Source: Octadecabacter sp. SW4 (lineage in GTDB: Bacteria > Pseudomonadota > Alphaproteobacteria > Rhodobacterales > Rhodobacteraceae). Taken from it: 64,000 nt of DNA. This document shows, piece after piece, positions 38,948-47,821 of the stretch. A program made the position numbers and the translations under genes. Below the pieces are notes generated by a model. It worked only from the letters and a program-made list of their open reading frames with translations. It was not told the origin of the DNA and did no database searches. The stretch lies in NCBI RefSeq assembly GCF_008065155.1, contig NZ_CP042819.1:3096501-3160500 (forward strand), read 5' to 3'. Each line of letters starts with the position of its first letter. Within the stretch, counting starts at the first letter, position 1.

Positions 38948-40429
38948 TCAAAGGAAGGCTGTCTCCTCAAAACTGCGCAACTTCCGGCTGTGGAGCCGTT
39001 CCAGTGGCATTTCACGCAGATGTTCCATCGCCCTAATTCCGATCATCAAATGGCGCGCAACTTGCGTTTTGTAGAAATCCGAGGCCATGCCGGGTAGCTT
39101 CAATTCGCCATGCAGCGGCTTGTCACTGACGCAAAGCAGCGTTCCGTAGGGCACCCGAAACCGGAACCCGTTTGCGGCGATTGTCGCGCTTTCCATGTCC
39201 AGTGCCACGGCACGACTTTGGCTGAGGCGCTGCACAGGGCCGCGTTGATCGCGCAGTTCCCAGTTGCGATTGTCAAGGCTGGCCACGGTGCCAGTCCGCA
39301 TGATCCGCTTGAGATCAAAGCCTTCCAGTTCGGTGACCTTGGCCACGGCGGTCTCCAACGCAATCTGGATCTCTGCAAGGGCCGGCACCGGCACCCAAAC
39401 GGGCAGATCGTCGTCCAGAACCTTGTCTTCACGTAAGTAGGCGTGCGCGAGCACGAAATCACCCAATTGCTGCGAATTGCGCAGGCCCGCGCAATGGCCA
39501 ACCATCAACCAGGCATGAGGCCGCAGCACGGCGATATGATCTGTTGCGGTTTTCGCGTTTGACGGGCCAACGCCGATATTGACCAGCGTGATCCCCGCCC
39601 CGCCAGCGCGTTTCAGGTGATACGTCGGCATTTGCGGCATCTTGGCGGGCACATCAAGCGGCGCATCCGGATCGGTGATCTCGACATTTCCGGTGGCCAC
39701 AAATGAAGTATAACCACTGTCCTTGTCGGCCAGCATATGGCGGGCGTAGGCTTCGAATTCCTCGACATAGAACTGGTAGTTGGTGAACAGCACGTGGTTC
39801 TGGAAATGGTCGGGCGCTGTGGCTGTGTAATGCGAAAGCCGCGCCAGCGAATAGTCGACGCGCTGTGCTGTGAATGGCGCAAGCGGGTGTGACCCGTCCT
39901 CAAAGGTAAAGCCAAGGCCGTTGACGATATCATCATTCGTTGTGGCCAAATCGGGCACGTCAAACACATCGCGCAATGTGAAATCGCCCGCCCCTTCCTG
40001 AGGGACTGACACGTCTTGCTCGTTCGCTACGGCGAAATGCACCGGCATCGGTGTCATCGACTGCCCGATTTCAACCGGCACATTGTGGTTCTGGATCAGC
40101 AAGCCGATCTGCTGCTCAAGATATTTGGCGAACAGGCGCGGGCGCGTGATCGTCGCGGAATAGCTACCCGGCTGGGCCACGTGCCCAAATGACAACCGGC
40201 TATCGACCACCGCAAAACTTGTCGTGCGAATACGCACCTCGGGGTAGAACGCGCGGTATCGCGAGGCTGGCTGGCCGGATTGCAGGGTTTCGGTGAACGA
40301 GGCGCACAGAAACTCGGTTGCCTCGTCATAAAGCGCAATCAAGCGCGCGACCGCAGCCTTGGCATCGGTATAGACCTCGGGGGTGGCCAGTGCAGGCGAA
40401 ACTACGGGCAGAGTCGTATCAGCGCTCAT
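38948..40429 (-). CDS. amn: AMP nucleosidase
   Basis: 493 residues, the usual length of Amn. The N-terminal regulatory domain is followed by the nucleoside-phosphorylase-like catalytic domain containing VNIGVGPSNAKTATDH, LRPHAWLMVGHCAGLRNSQ and the C-terminal ALDMESATIAANGFRFRVPY, which supplies the ribose/base-binding Glu. It hydrolyses AMP to adenine and ribose 5-phosphate, adjusting the adenylate pool. It is transcribed alone on the minus strand, divergent from the class II aldolase gene. Confidence 0.95.
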   Translation of the reverse strand: MSADTTLPVVSPALATPEVYTDAKAAVARLIALYDEATEFLCASFTETLQSGQPASRYRAFYPEVRIRTTSFAVVDSRLSFGHVAQPGSYSATITRPRLFAKYLEQQIGLLIQNHNVPVEIGQSMTPMPVHFAVANEQDVSVPQEGAGDFTLRDVFDVPDLATTNDDIVNGLGFTFEDGSHPLAPFTAQRVDYSLARLSHYTATAPDHFQNHVLFTNYQFYVEEFEAYARHMLADKDSGYTSFVATGNVEITDPDAPLDVPAKMPQMPTYHLKRAGGAGITLVNIGVGPSNAKTATDHIAVLRPHAWLMVGHCAGLRNSQQLGDFVLAHAYLREDKVLDDDLPVWVPVPALAEIQIALETAVAKVTELEGFDLKRIMRTGTVASLDNRNWELRDQRGPVQRLSQSRAVALDMESATIAANGFRFRVPYGTLLCVSDKPLHGELKLPGMASDFYKTQVARHLMIGIRAMEHLREMPLERLHSRKLRSFEETAFL

Positions 40430-40576
40430 GCAGCGGGATCCTTGGATATGTAGGGGTGATCAACATCACCAAATCTGACACGATCCGGCGCAGGTCTGCA
40501 AGACGTGACGTGAAATCACTGTAACCTGCAAAGCCAAACTGCCAAACTGGGCAAAATGAACAGCGGAGCCACCGAG

Positions 40577-41323
40577 ATGCCCAGCCATCACAACCTGACC
40601 CATTGGGATGAACGCAGTGATCTTGCCGTCGCGTTTCGCTGGACTGCCCGGCTCGATATGCACGAAGGCGTCGCGAACCACTTTTCGATGGCGATCAATG
40701 ATGACGGCACGCGGTTCCTGATGAACCCCAACCAGATGCATTTCAGCCGGATCAAGGCCAGCGATCTGATCGTCGTCGATGCCAATGATCCCGAAACCCT
40801 GACCGGCCCGAATGCACCGGACCCGACTGCGTGGGGTCTGCACGGCGGGTTGCACAGGCACTGCCCCCACGCACGCTGCGCCATGCATGTGCATTCTATC
40901 CACGCAACCGTTTTGGCGTCTCTTGCCGACAGCCGCCTGCCCCCGATTGATCAGAATTGCGCCACCTTCTTTAACCGCCACGTGATTGACGACAACTATG
41001 GTGGGCTGGCATTCGAGGACGAGGGTGCGCGCTGTGCCGCCCTGTTCACCGACCCGAAACAAAAGGTCATGATCATGGGCAATCACGGCGTCATGGTGAT
41101 TGGCGACACGGTTGCGGAAACATTCAACCGCATGTTCTATTTTGAACGGGCTGCCGAAACCTATATCCGCGCGCTGCAAACCGGCCAGCCGTTGCGTATC
41201 CTGCCCGATGACATTGCCGAAAAGACCGCGCGCGAACTGGAAAACTACCCCGAACAGGATGTGCGCCATCTGGCCGAGTTGCGCGCGATCCTTGATGAAG
41301 AAGGCGCGACCTATGCCAGCTAA
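40577..41323 (+). CDS. Class II aldolase/adducin family protein
   Basis: 248 residues from ATG 40577, preceded by CGGAG; an in-frame ATG at 40556 lacks a ribosome site. The zinc-binding motif HVHSIHA is at 104-110 and the third ligand region GNHG at 168-171, as in fuculose-phosphate aldolase relatives. N-terminal EGVANHFSMAI matches the substrate phosphate region. Substrate unknown; many homologues are annotated loosely. The next gene starts 11 bp before its stop, so the two form a coupled pair. Confidence 0.88.
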   Translation: MPSHHNLTHWDERSDLAVAFRWTARLDMHEGVANHFSMAINDDGTRFLMNPNQMHFSRIKASDLIVVDANDPETLTGPNAPDPTAWGLHGGLHRHCPHARCAMHVHSIHATVLASLADSRLPPIDQNCATFFNRHVIDDNYGGLAFEDEGARCAALFTDPKQKVMIMGNHGVMVIGDTVAETFNRMFYFERAAETYIRALQTGQPLRILPDDIAEKTARELENYPEQDVRHLAELRAILDEEGATYAS

Positions 41324-42167
41324 GACCTTATTGTCCTTTGGGCACGGGTATAGCGCTGGCGCGCTCTCCCCGATCCTGCTGCGTCAGGGGTGGACCATCT
41401 ATGGCACGACCCGTTCTTCTGATAAAACCGACAGGGTGCGCGGCACAGGTGCAACCCCGCTGATCTGGCCCGGCAAGTCGATCACTGCGCAGTTGGATCA
41501 GGCCACGCATCTGCTGATTTCTGCAGGCCCAAACGCCGAGGGCGACCCTGTGCTGAACGCCCTGCGCGATGAAATTGTGGCGCGGCGCAATCAGTTTGAA
41601 TGGGTTGGCTACCTGTCGACGACGGGTGTCTACGGCGATCATGAAGGCGGCTGGGTCGATGAAACCACCCCTCTGTCACCATCGACCAAACGCGGGCAAA
41701 TGCGCGTCGCAGCCGAGGCAGATTGGCAATCACTTGACCTGCCGCTGCATATCTTCCGCCTTGCAGGTATCTATGGCCCCGGTCGTGGCCCTTTTGCCAA
41801 GGTGCGTAACGGCACCGCACGGCGCATCATCAAAGACGGACAGGTCTTCAGCCGCATCCATGTTGACGATATCGCGCAGGTGCTTGCGGCCTCAATCAGG
41901 CACCCCAACCCCGGCGCAATCTACAACCTGTGCGACGACGATCCTGCCCCTCCACAAGACGTGATCGCATATGCTGCCGAATTGCTGGGCTTGCCCATTC
42001 CGCCCGCCGTGGCCTTTGAAAACGCCGACATGACTCCGATGGCGCGCAGTTTCTACGCAGAAAGCAAGAAGGTTCGAAATGACCGGATCAAGCATGAACT
42101 TCGCGTCAGACTGATCTATCCGGACTACCGTCGCGGATTGCAGACCATGCTTTCGGTGGATGGATAG
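41313..42167 (+). CDS. NAD(P)-binding epimerase-like protein (YeeZ/SDR family)
   Basis: 284 residues from ATG 41313, overlapping the aldolase gene by 11 bp. The N-terminal dinucleotide motif is atypical (SFGHGYSAGALSPIL) and followed by TTRSSDK, as in YeeZ-like extended/atypical SDRs. STTGVYGDHEGGWVDE corresponds to the active-site region with Tyr, but the usual YxxxK spacing is lost. FRLAGIYGPGRGP and RIHVDDIAQVLAAS are conserved. Catalytic function is unknown; coupling to an aldolase suggests sugar or sugar-acid metabolism. Confidence 0.85.
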   Translation: MPAKTLLSFGHGYSAGALSPILLRQGWTIYGTTRSSDKTDRVRGTGATPLIWPGKSITAQLDQATHLLISAGPNAEGDPVLNALRDEIVARRNQFEWVGYLSTTGVYGDHEGGWVDETTPLSPSTKRGQMRVAAEADWQSLDLPLHIFRLAGIYGPGRGPFAKVRNGTARRIIKDGQVFSRIHVDDIAQVLAASIRHPNPGAIYNLCDDDPAPPQDVIAYAAELLGLPIPPAVAFENADMTPMARSFYAESKKVRNDRIKHELRVRLIYPDYRRGLQTMLSVDG

Positions 42168-42225
42168 GCTTGCGTCCCTGACCCTGACAACTCATATCAC
42201 CCGAATGAAACTGAACGAGACACCG

Positions 42226-42999
42226 ATGACTCTGCGTGAAAAGACCGCCCGTTACCTTGAACGTGATTTCGTGCGCAACGGAATTATTGGCGTGATCCTG
42301 TTCAACGCGGTGGTCCTTGGGCTGGAAACCTCTGATATAGTCATGGCGAATTTCAGCACGCTGATCTACGCGCTCGACGCCTTTTGCCTTTATATTTTTG
42401 TGATCGAAATCACGGCCAAGCTGTATGCCTATGGCCCGCGTTTCTTTCGCTCGGGCTGGAACATCTTTGATTTCGTGATCGTCGGGGTTGCGCTGGTGCC
42501 CGCCGCACAGGCATTTACGGTCCTGCGCGCGCTACGAATCCTAAGGGTGCTGCGCGTGCTGTCCGCAGCACCCCGTTTGCGCCGCGTCGTCGAAGGGTTC
42601 GTGACAGCCTTGCCTGGTATGGGCAGCGTATTCCTGCTGATGATGATCATCTTTTATATCGGGTCCGTCATGGCCACAAAACTTTTCGGCGATGTCTTTC
42701 CCGAATGGTTCGGCCACTTGGGGCTGTCGGCCTATTCATTATTTCAGATCATGACGCTGGAAAGCTGGTCGATGGGCATCGTGCGCCCGGTGATGGAAAC
42801 CTACCCCTACGCATGGGCGTTCTTTGTGCCCTTCATCATGATGACCACATTCGCGGTCGTTAATTTGTTGGTCGGTCTGATCGTCAACTCAATGCAAGAC
42901 GCCCATCACGAAGACGACGTGGCCCGCACCGATACCTACCGCGACGAAGTGCTGGAGCGGCTCAAGGCGATTGAAGACCGTTTGCCGCCCAAGTCCTAG
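42226..42999 (+). CDS. Single-domain bacterial voltage-gated sodium channel (NaChBac/NavAb type)
   Basis: 257 residues from ATG 42226, which aligns with the start of Rhodobacter NavRh; earlier ATGs at 42160 and 42205 lack ribosome sites. Six transmembrane helices. S4 has four arginines spaced by three (Arg101, 104, 107, 110 in [14 protein letters not shown]). The pore loop filter TLESWSM (177-183) has the NavAb-type Glu that favours sodium; NavRh differs here. S6 is at about 201-223, and a C-terminal acidic/helical tail (about 224-252) probably forms the tetramerisation coiled coil. The stop shares CTAG with dxs. Confidence 0.92.
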   Translation: MTLREKTARYLERDFVRNGIIGVILFNAVVLGLETSDIVMANFSTLIYALDAFCLYIFVIEITAKLYAYGPRFFRSGWNIFDFVIVGVALVPAAQAFTVLRALRILRVLRVLSAAPRLRRVVEGFVTALPGMGSVFLLMMIIFYIGSVMATKLFGDVFPEWFGHLGLSAYSLFQIMTLESWSMGIVRPVMETYPYAWAFFVPFIMMTTFAVVNLLVGLIVNSMQDAHHEDDVARTDTYRDEVLERLKAIEDRLPPKS

Positions 43000-44909
43000 G
43001 CCCGCTGATTGATCACGCCAACGCCCAGAACCTGCAAGACCTTGCGTTCGATATCTGCGGCATTAAGACCAGCAGTAGCATACATATCGCGCGGGCTGGA
43101 TTGGTCGATAAAGGTGTCGGGCAGGACCATAGAGCGGAACCGCAGGCCGTGATCAAACACGCCCTCATCTGACAAAAGTTGCGCCACATGGCTGCCAAAG
43201 CCACCCACGGCCCCTTCTTCGATTGCAATCAGGGCATCGTGATCTGATGCCAGTTTCAGGATCATCCTAGCGTCCAAAGGTTTGGCGAAACGGGCGTCTG
43301 CGATGGTCGGCGTGATCCCCTTTGCCGCCAGTGCCTCGCAGGCCGCTTCGACCTCTTGCAGGCGGGTGCCGAACGACAGGATCGCAACCTGTTTACCTTC
43401 ACGGATGATCCGGCCCTTGCCAATTTCAAGTGGCTGCGCATCCTCGGGAATGTCCACGCCCACACCCTCACCGCGCGGAAAACGAAAGGCTATCGGGCCA
43501 TCGTCATGGGCAGCGGCGGTGGCAACCATTCGCACCAGTTCCGCCTCGTCCGCGGCGGCCATCACCACGAAACCGGGCAGATTAGCCAGATAGGCGATAT
43601 CGTAACTACCCGCATGGGTCGCGCCATCGGCCCCGACCAGCCCAGCGCGATCAATCGCAAACCGCACCGGCAGGCGCTGGATCGCGACGTCATGCACGAC
43701 CTGATCATAACCGCGTTGCAGGAACGTCGAATAAAGCGCGCAAAACGGTTTCATCCCGCCCGCCGCCAGTGCGGCAGAGAATGTCACGGCGTGCTGTTCG
43801 GCGATCCCCACGTCAAAACAACGGCTGGCATAGCGTTCCATAAACCGGTTCAACCCAGTGCCATCGGGCATGGCGGCCGTGACAGCGCAAATTTTCGGAT
43901 CGGCGGCAGCAGCCTTCAACAAGGCTTCGGCAAAAACGCTGGTATAGCTGGGCGCGTTGCTTTTTGCCTTGGCCTGTTTGCCCGTCACCACATCGAACTT
44001 TGCCGTGGCATGGCCGCGATCCATCGCGCCCTCGGCGGGGGCATATCCCTTGCCTTTCTTCGTGATCGCATGGATCAACACCGGCCCATCGGCGCGCACC
44101 TTCACGGTGCGCAAGACAGATAACAACTGTTCCATATCATGCCCGTCAATCGGGCCGACGTAGTTGAATCCCAGTTCCTCGAACATGGTGCCACCAACGG
44201 TCATGCCCTTCAGCATTTCCTTGGCGCGGCGCGCGCCCTCTTGCAGAGGCGGCGGCAGAAAAGATACCGCGCCCTTGGCGGCGGCTTTCAAATCCTGAAA
44301 CGGCGCGCCCGCGTAAAGACGGCTCAGATAGGATGACATCGCGCCAACCGGCGGCGCAATCGACATATCGTTGTCATTCAGAATAACGAACAACCGCTTG
44401 CCCAGATGACCGGCATTGTTCATCGCCTCATAGGCCATGCCCGCTGACATGGATCCGTCGCCGATCACCGCTATCGCATCGCCCGGATCACCACCCAGAT
44501 CGGCAGCTACCGCAAAGCCAAGCGCGGCGGAAATCGAGGTACTGGAATGGGCCGCACCAAAGGGGTCGTAGGGGGATTCGCTACGTTTGGTGAATCCGCT
44601 GAGTCCGTCCTTTTGGCGTAGGGTGCGGATACGGTCGCGCCGCCCCGTGATAATCTTGTGCGGATAGCATTGGTGGCTCACGTCCCAAATGATCTTGTCG
44701 CGGGGTGTATCGAAGACCGCGTGCAATGCGACCGTCAGCTCGACCACACCAAGGCCGGCACCCAGATGCCCGCCGGTTTCCGACACTGCCGAAATGGTTT
44801 CAGCGCGCAGTTCATCCGCAACACGATACAGATCACCGTCCGACATTTCATGCAGGTCGGCGGGCAGATGAACACGGTCAAGCGTGGGTGTTTTGGGTCG
44901 GTCAGCCAT
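42996..44909 (-). CDS. dxs: 1-Deoxy-D-xylulose-5-phosphate synthase
   Basis: 637 residues, normal length. Transketolase-type motifs: thiamine diphosphate motif [18 protein letters not shown] at about 150-167, active-site [12 protein letters not shown] (about 122-133), [15 protein letters not shown] near 427-441. It condenses pyruvate and glyceraldehyde 3-phosphate, the first step of the MEP isoprenoid pathway. It is last in an operon HDAC-like, xseB, ispA, dxs on the minus strand, 15 bp after ispA. It needs TPP, whose uptake genes are 8 kb away. Confidence 0.97.
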   Translation of the reverse strand: MADRPKTPTLDRVHLPADLHEMSDGDLYRVADELRAETISAVSETGGHLGAGLGVVELTVALHAVFDTPRDKIIWDVSHQCYPHKIITGRRDRIRTLRQKDGLSGFTKRSESPYDPFGAAHSSTSISAALGFAVAADLGGDPGDAIAVIGDGSMSAGMAYEAMNNAGHLGKRLFVILNDNDMSIAPPVGAMSSYLSRLYAGAPFQDLKAAAKGAVSFLPPPLQEGARRAKEMLKGMTVGGTMFEELGFNYVGPIDGHDMEQLLSVLRTVKVRADGPVLIHAITKKGKGYAPAEGAMDRGHATAKFDVVTGKQAKAKSNAPSYTSVFAEALLKAAAADPKICAVTAAMPDGTGLNRFMERYASRCFDVGIAEQHAVTFSAALAAGGMKPFCALYSTFLQRGYDQVVHDVAIQRLPVRFAIDRAGLVGADGATHAGSYDIAYLANLPGFVVMAAADEAELVRMVATAAAHDDGPIAFRFPRGEGVGVDIPEDAQPLEIGKGRIIREGKQVAILSFGTRLQEVEAACEALAAKGITPTIADARFAKPLDARMILKLASDHDALIAIEEGAVGGFGSHVAQLLSDEGVFDHGLRFRSMVLPDTFIDQSSPRDMYATAGLNAADIERKVLQVLGVGVINQRA

Positions 44910-44924
44910 ATGTTCGGCCTTTCA

Positions 44925-45776
44925 TCAATGCCCGCGGGCAATAACGAAACGCGCAGCCTCCTTCAAGGTTTCCGCGTCGTCGCCATAAGATGATAGCGCA
45001 TCACAGGCTTCAGTCACGAGGTCTTGGGCGCGGCGCTTCGCCCCATCAAGCCCCAGCAGGGACACGAATGTCGCCTTGCCCGCCGCCGCGTCCTTGCGCA
45101 CCGCCTTGCCGACCGTTGCCGCATCACCAGTCACATCCAGCACATCGTCCCAGATCTGGAACGCCAGCCCTATGGCTTCACCATAGGCCATGAAGGGTGC
45201 CGCGTCAGCACCATCCAGAACCGGACCGACCGTTGCAGACCATGTAATCAGCGCGCCGGTCTTGCCATGCTGAAGCTGCGTAATCTGGTCGATCGTCAGG
45301 GCTGTGTCGGACGTTTCAGCCGCGATATCCAGCGCCTGCCCACCAACCATCCCGCGAATACCCGCCGCCGTGGTCATGGCACGCAGCAGATCGACCGAAC
45401 CGGCCCGCGCGACCAGTTCAAACGCCAGCGCCTGAAGCGCATCGCCCGCCAGAACCGCCGTTGCTTCGTCCCACTTGCGATGCACGGTTGGCTGGCCGCG
45501 GCGCAGATCGTCATCATCCATACAAGGCAGATCGTCATGAATCAGGCTGTAGGCATGTAGCGCCTCGATCCCGCCTGCGCAGGCGGCGGCTTGTTGAATC
45601 GGCCGCATATGCAACCGGCAGCTTTCCATCACCAGGAAGGCGCGCAGCCCTTTGCCGCCCTTGACCGCATGGCGCATGGCATCGGCAACAGGGCCATCAA
45701 CACCGTGCAGCGCCTGACCAATCTGGTCTTGGGCCATGCCTGACGCAGCGGCCAAAGTGTCTGCAAAGGAGCGCAT
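44925..45776 (-). CDS. ispA: Polyprenyl synthetase, probable farnesyl diphosphate synthase
   Basis: 283 residues. First aspartate-rich motif DDLPCMD at 81-87 (context YSLIHDDLPCMDDDDLRRG, as in IspA) and second motif QIWDDVLDVTGD near 211-222. KGGKGLRAFL provides diphosphate-binding basic residues, though GKRLRP is altered to GKGLRA. Residues before the first motif fit a short-chain (C15) enzyme. It lies 10 bp after xseB and 15 bp before dxs, a common alphaproteobacterial isoprenoid cluster. Confidence 0.92.
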   Translation of the reverse strand: MRSFADTLAAASGMAQDQIGQALHGVDGPVADAMRHAVKGGKGLRAFLVMESCRLHMRPIQQAAACAGGIEALHAYSLIHDDLPCMDDDDLRRGQPTVHRKWDEATAVLAGDALQALAFELVARAGSVDLLRAMTTAAGIRGMVGGQALDIAAETSDTALTIDQITQLQHGKTGALITWSATVGPVLDGADAAPFMAYGEAIGLAFQIWDDVLDVTGDAATVGKAVRKDAAAGKATFVSLLGLDGAKRRAQDLVTEACDALSSYGDDAETLKEAARFVIARGH

Positions 45777-45786
45777 TTAGCTTGGC

Positions 45787-46029
45787 TTAACCCGCGTCAA
45801 GCGGGGTAGTTCCCGTGGGCTGCCCGTCACCATCCAGTGTCAGTTTGGCGACCTTTTCTTCGGCCTCTTTCAGCTTGGCCTCGCAACGTTTTTTCAACGC
45901 GGCACCCCGCTCATAAAGTGTGATCGATTCCTCAAGCGGGACATCACCGCGTTCAAGCTGGCCAACAACGCCTTCAAGCTCACGCATCGCATCCTCAAAG
46001 CTCATCTTGTCAACGGACTGGTCGGTCAT
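45787..46029 (-). CDS. xseB: Exodeoxyribonuclease VII small subunit
   Basis: 80 residues. The XseB signature is clear: MSFEDAMRELEGVVGQLERGDVPLEESI with LYERGAALKKRCEAKLKEAEEKV, two amphipathic helices that wrap XseA. The C-terminal tail is Gly/Thr/Pro-rich and variable. Its ATG overlaps the TGA of the HDAC-like gene upstream (ATGA) and ispA follows after 10 bp. The large subunit gene xseA is not in the window. Confidence 0.93.
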   Translation of the reverse strand: MTDQSVDKMSFEDAMRELEGVVGQLERGDVPLEESITLYERGAALKKRCEAKLKEAEEKVAKLTLDGDGQPTGTTPLDAG

Positions 46030-46952
46030 CGGCCTCTCTCCTCTAGAACGGCAACATGGGCGGCGGCGCTTTCGGCCAATGCCTCAAGATCATAACCGCC
46101 TTCAAGGCTGGATACCACGCGCCCGGCGCAGTGTTTATCCGCCAAATCACACAACCGGCCAGTTATCCACGCAAAATCATCAGTTTTCAGCATCATCCCG
46201 GCCAATGGATCATCCTGATGTGCATCAAATCCGGCTGAAATCAGCAGAAGTTCAGGGGCGAAGGCATCAACACGCGGCAGGATTACGCGCTCCATCGCAT
46301 CACGAAAGGCTTTTGATCCCGCACCATCAGGCAGCGGAACATTGAGCACATTGTCATGCCCGCCAACCTCGTGCGCCGCCCCCGTGCCAGGATAAAGTGG
46401 CGACTGATGGGTGGAACAGAACAAAATGCGCGCATCGTCCTCGACCAGATCCTGCGTGCCGTTGCCATGATGCACGTCGAAATCGACAATCGCGACCCGT
46501 TTCAACCCGTGATGGTCCAGCGCATGCTTCGCCGCCACAGCGACCGATCCAAAAAAACAAAACCCCATCGCCGTCTCGCGTTCGGCGTGGTGACCGGGCG
46601 GGCGCACGACAGCAAAGGCATTGGCAACCTCGCCGCCCAGAACCAGATCAACCCCCCGCACGACAGCACCCGCCGCCCGATACGCCGCTGCCAAAGTCCC
46701 AACAGACATATGCGTGTCGGCATCAAGCGAGCGCCAGCCCTCGCGCGGGGCGGCGTTGCGGATGGAATTGATGTGGCCCTGGGGGTGGACGCGCAGCAAA
46801 TCATCGTCCGCGACAAGCGGCGCATTCACACGACGCAGATCCATTTCCACAAGCGCGCCCAGCACCGCATCAAGCCGCGCGACCTGCTCAGGATGGCCGG
46901 GCGGGGTGACGTGATCATAGCAATCAGCATGGGTGATCAGGGCAGTTACCAT
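46026..46952 (-). CDS. Histone-deacetylase superfamily zinc amidohydrolase
   Basis: 308 residues from ATG 46950-46952; AGGAGG lies about 12 bp upstream and no closer ATG exists. HDAC-superfamily motifs are intact: GHPEQVARLDAV near the N-terminus, tandem His RPPGHHAE, metal-binding DFDVHHGNGTQD, SAGFDAHQDDPLAG and the late Tyr in EGGYDLEAL. Bacterial members deacetylate acetylpolyamines, acetoin-pathway enzymes or other acyl-amines. It is first in the operon with xseB, ispA and dxs and is divergent from an XRE-cupin regulator gene. Substrate unknown. Confidence 0.92.
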   Translation of the reverse strand: MVTALITHADCYDHVTPPGHPEQVARLDAVLGALVEMDLRRVNAPLVADDDLLRVHPQGHINSIRNAAPREGWRSLDADTHMSVGTLAAAYRAAGAVVRGVDLVLGGEVANAFAVVRPPGHHAERETAMGFCFFGSVAVAAKHALDHHGLKRVAIVDFDVHHGNGTQDLVEDDARILFCSTHQSPLYPGTGAAHEVGGHDNVLNVPLPDGAGSKAFRDAMERVILPRVDAFAPELLLISAGFDAHQDDPLAGMMLKTDDFAWITGRLCDLADKHCAGRVVSSLEGGYDLEALAESAAAHVAVLEERGR

Positions 46953-47117
46953 TGTGTAAAGGAACACCTCCTGATGGGCGAACTCAAGCGAAAGGTTCGG
47001 GGCACGTCGAAGTCCAGTAAAAAAATTGTGTTGACGCAAAATGGATTTTTCAACAGGCTGAGTCGGGTCGCGCCCTGCCAAAAACAAACACGAATGGCGC
47101 GATTTTGGGGGAATTTT

Positions 47118-47756
47118 GTGACCAAAGACCAGTCCAACCGCGTGAATGACCTTGGCCCTCGTATGCGCCGCCAGCGCCATCGGCTTGGGCTGACCCTACA
47201 GCAGTTGGGCACTGATTCGGGTGTGTCGGTTGGCTACCTTAGTCAGGTCGAACGCGGGAATGCCACGCCGACCCTTGGCACCTTGTCGCAAATTGCTGCG
47301 GCGCTGCATGTTGGTGTAGATTTCTTTATCGCGACCCCCAAGACTGTCGACAGCCTGACGCGCGCCGCACAGCGCCCACAGTTTTCCGTATCCGGTTCTT
47401 CGATCGCCTATGAGCAGATCGGTGCGGATTTTCCCGGTCACGAGTTGACGTCGTTTATCCTTCACGTTCCCGCCGGTTACACCTCCGAAGAGGTCAGCCA
47501 CGAGGGCGAGGAAATGATCTATATCCTTGATGGCGCTATTGCGCAGGTCGTGGATGGGGTCGAACATACCATGACGGCGGGGGACAGCCTTCACTACTTG
47601 GGCACCAGTCCGCATTCTTGGTCCAACAAGACCGACGCACCGGCCCGCATCCTTTGGGTGGGCCGGATGCAATACGAGAAATCGGGCAAGGCAAAACCAG
47701 AAAACGGGGCGCAGCGCGGAAAGCCATCCGTCATGTCAGCCCTGGCGCCAAACTAG
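47118..47756 (+). CDS. XRE-family regulator with C-terminal cupin domain
   Basis: 212 residues from GTG 47118 behind GGGGGAA; an ATG at 47094 is the alternative. N-terminal helix-turn-helix (about 13-68) with LTLQQLGTDSGVSVGYLSQVERG. A linker leads to a small beta-barrel cupin (about 115-190) with EEVSHEGEEMIYILDG and DSLHYLGTSPHSWSN. This HTH-cupin layout typifies regulators of amino-acid, polyamine or peptide catabolism that sense a small ligand. It lies 65 bp upstream of dppA on the same strand and probably controls the dpp-M24 operon (inference). The divergent neighbour is the HDAC-like gene. Confidence 0.9.
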   Translation: MTKDQSNRVNDLGPRMRRQRHRLGLTLQQLGTDSGVSVGYLSQVERGNATPTLGTLSQIAAALHVGVDFFIATPKTVDSLTRAAQRPQFSVSGSSIAYEQIGADFPGHELTSFILHVPAGYTSEEVSHEGEEMIYILDGAIAQVVDGVEHTMTAGDSLHYLGTSPHSWSNKTDAPARILWVGRMQYEKSGKAKPENGAQRGKPSVMSALAPN

Positions 47757-47821
47757 GCGCAGCGCAGCGCGGTAAGACCCGCCTGCCACCAATACGAACG
47801 ATAACCAGACAGGAGAGAAAA

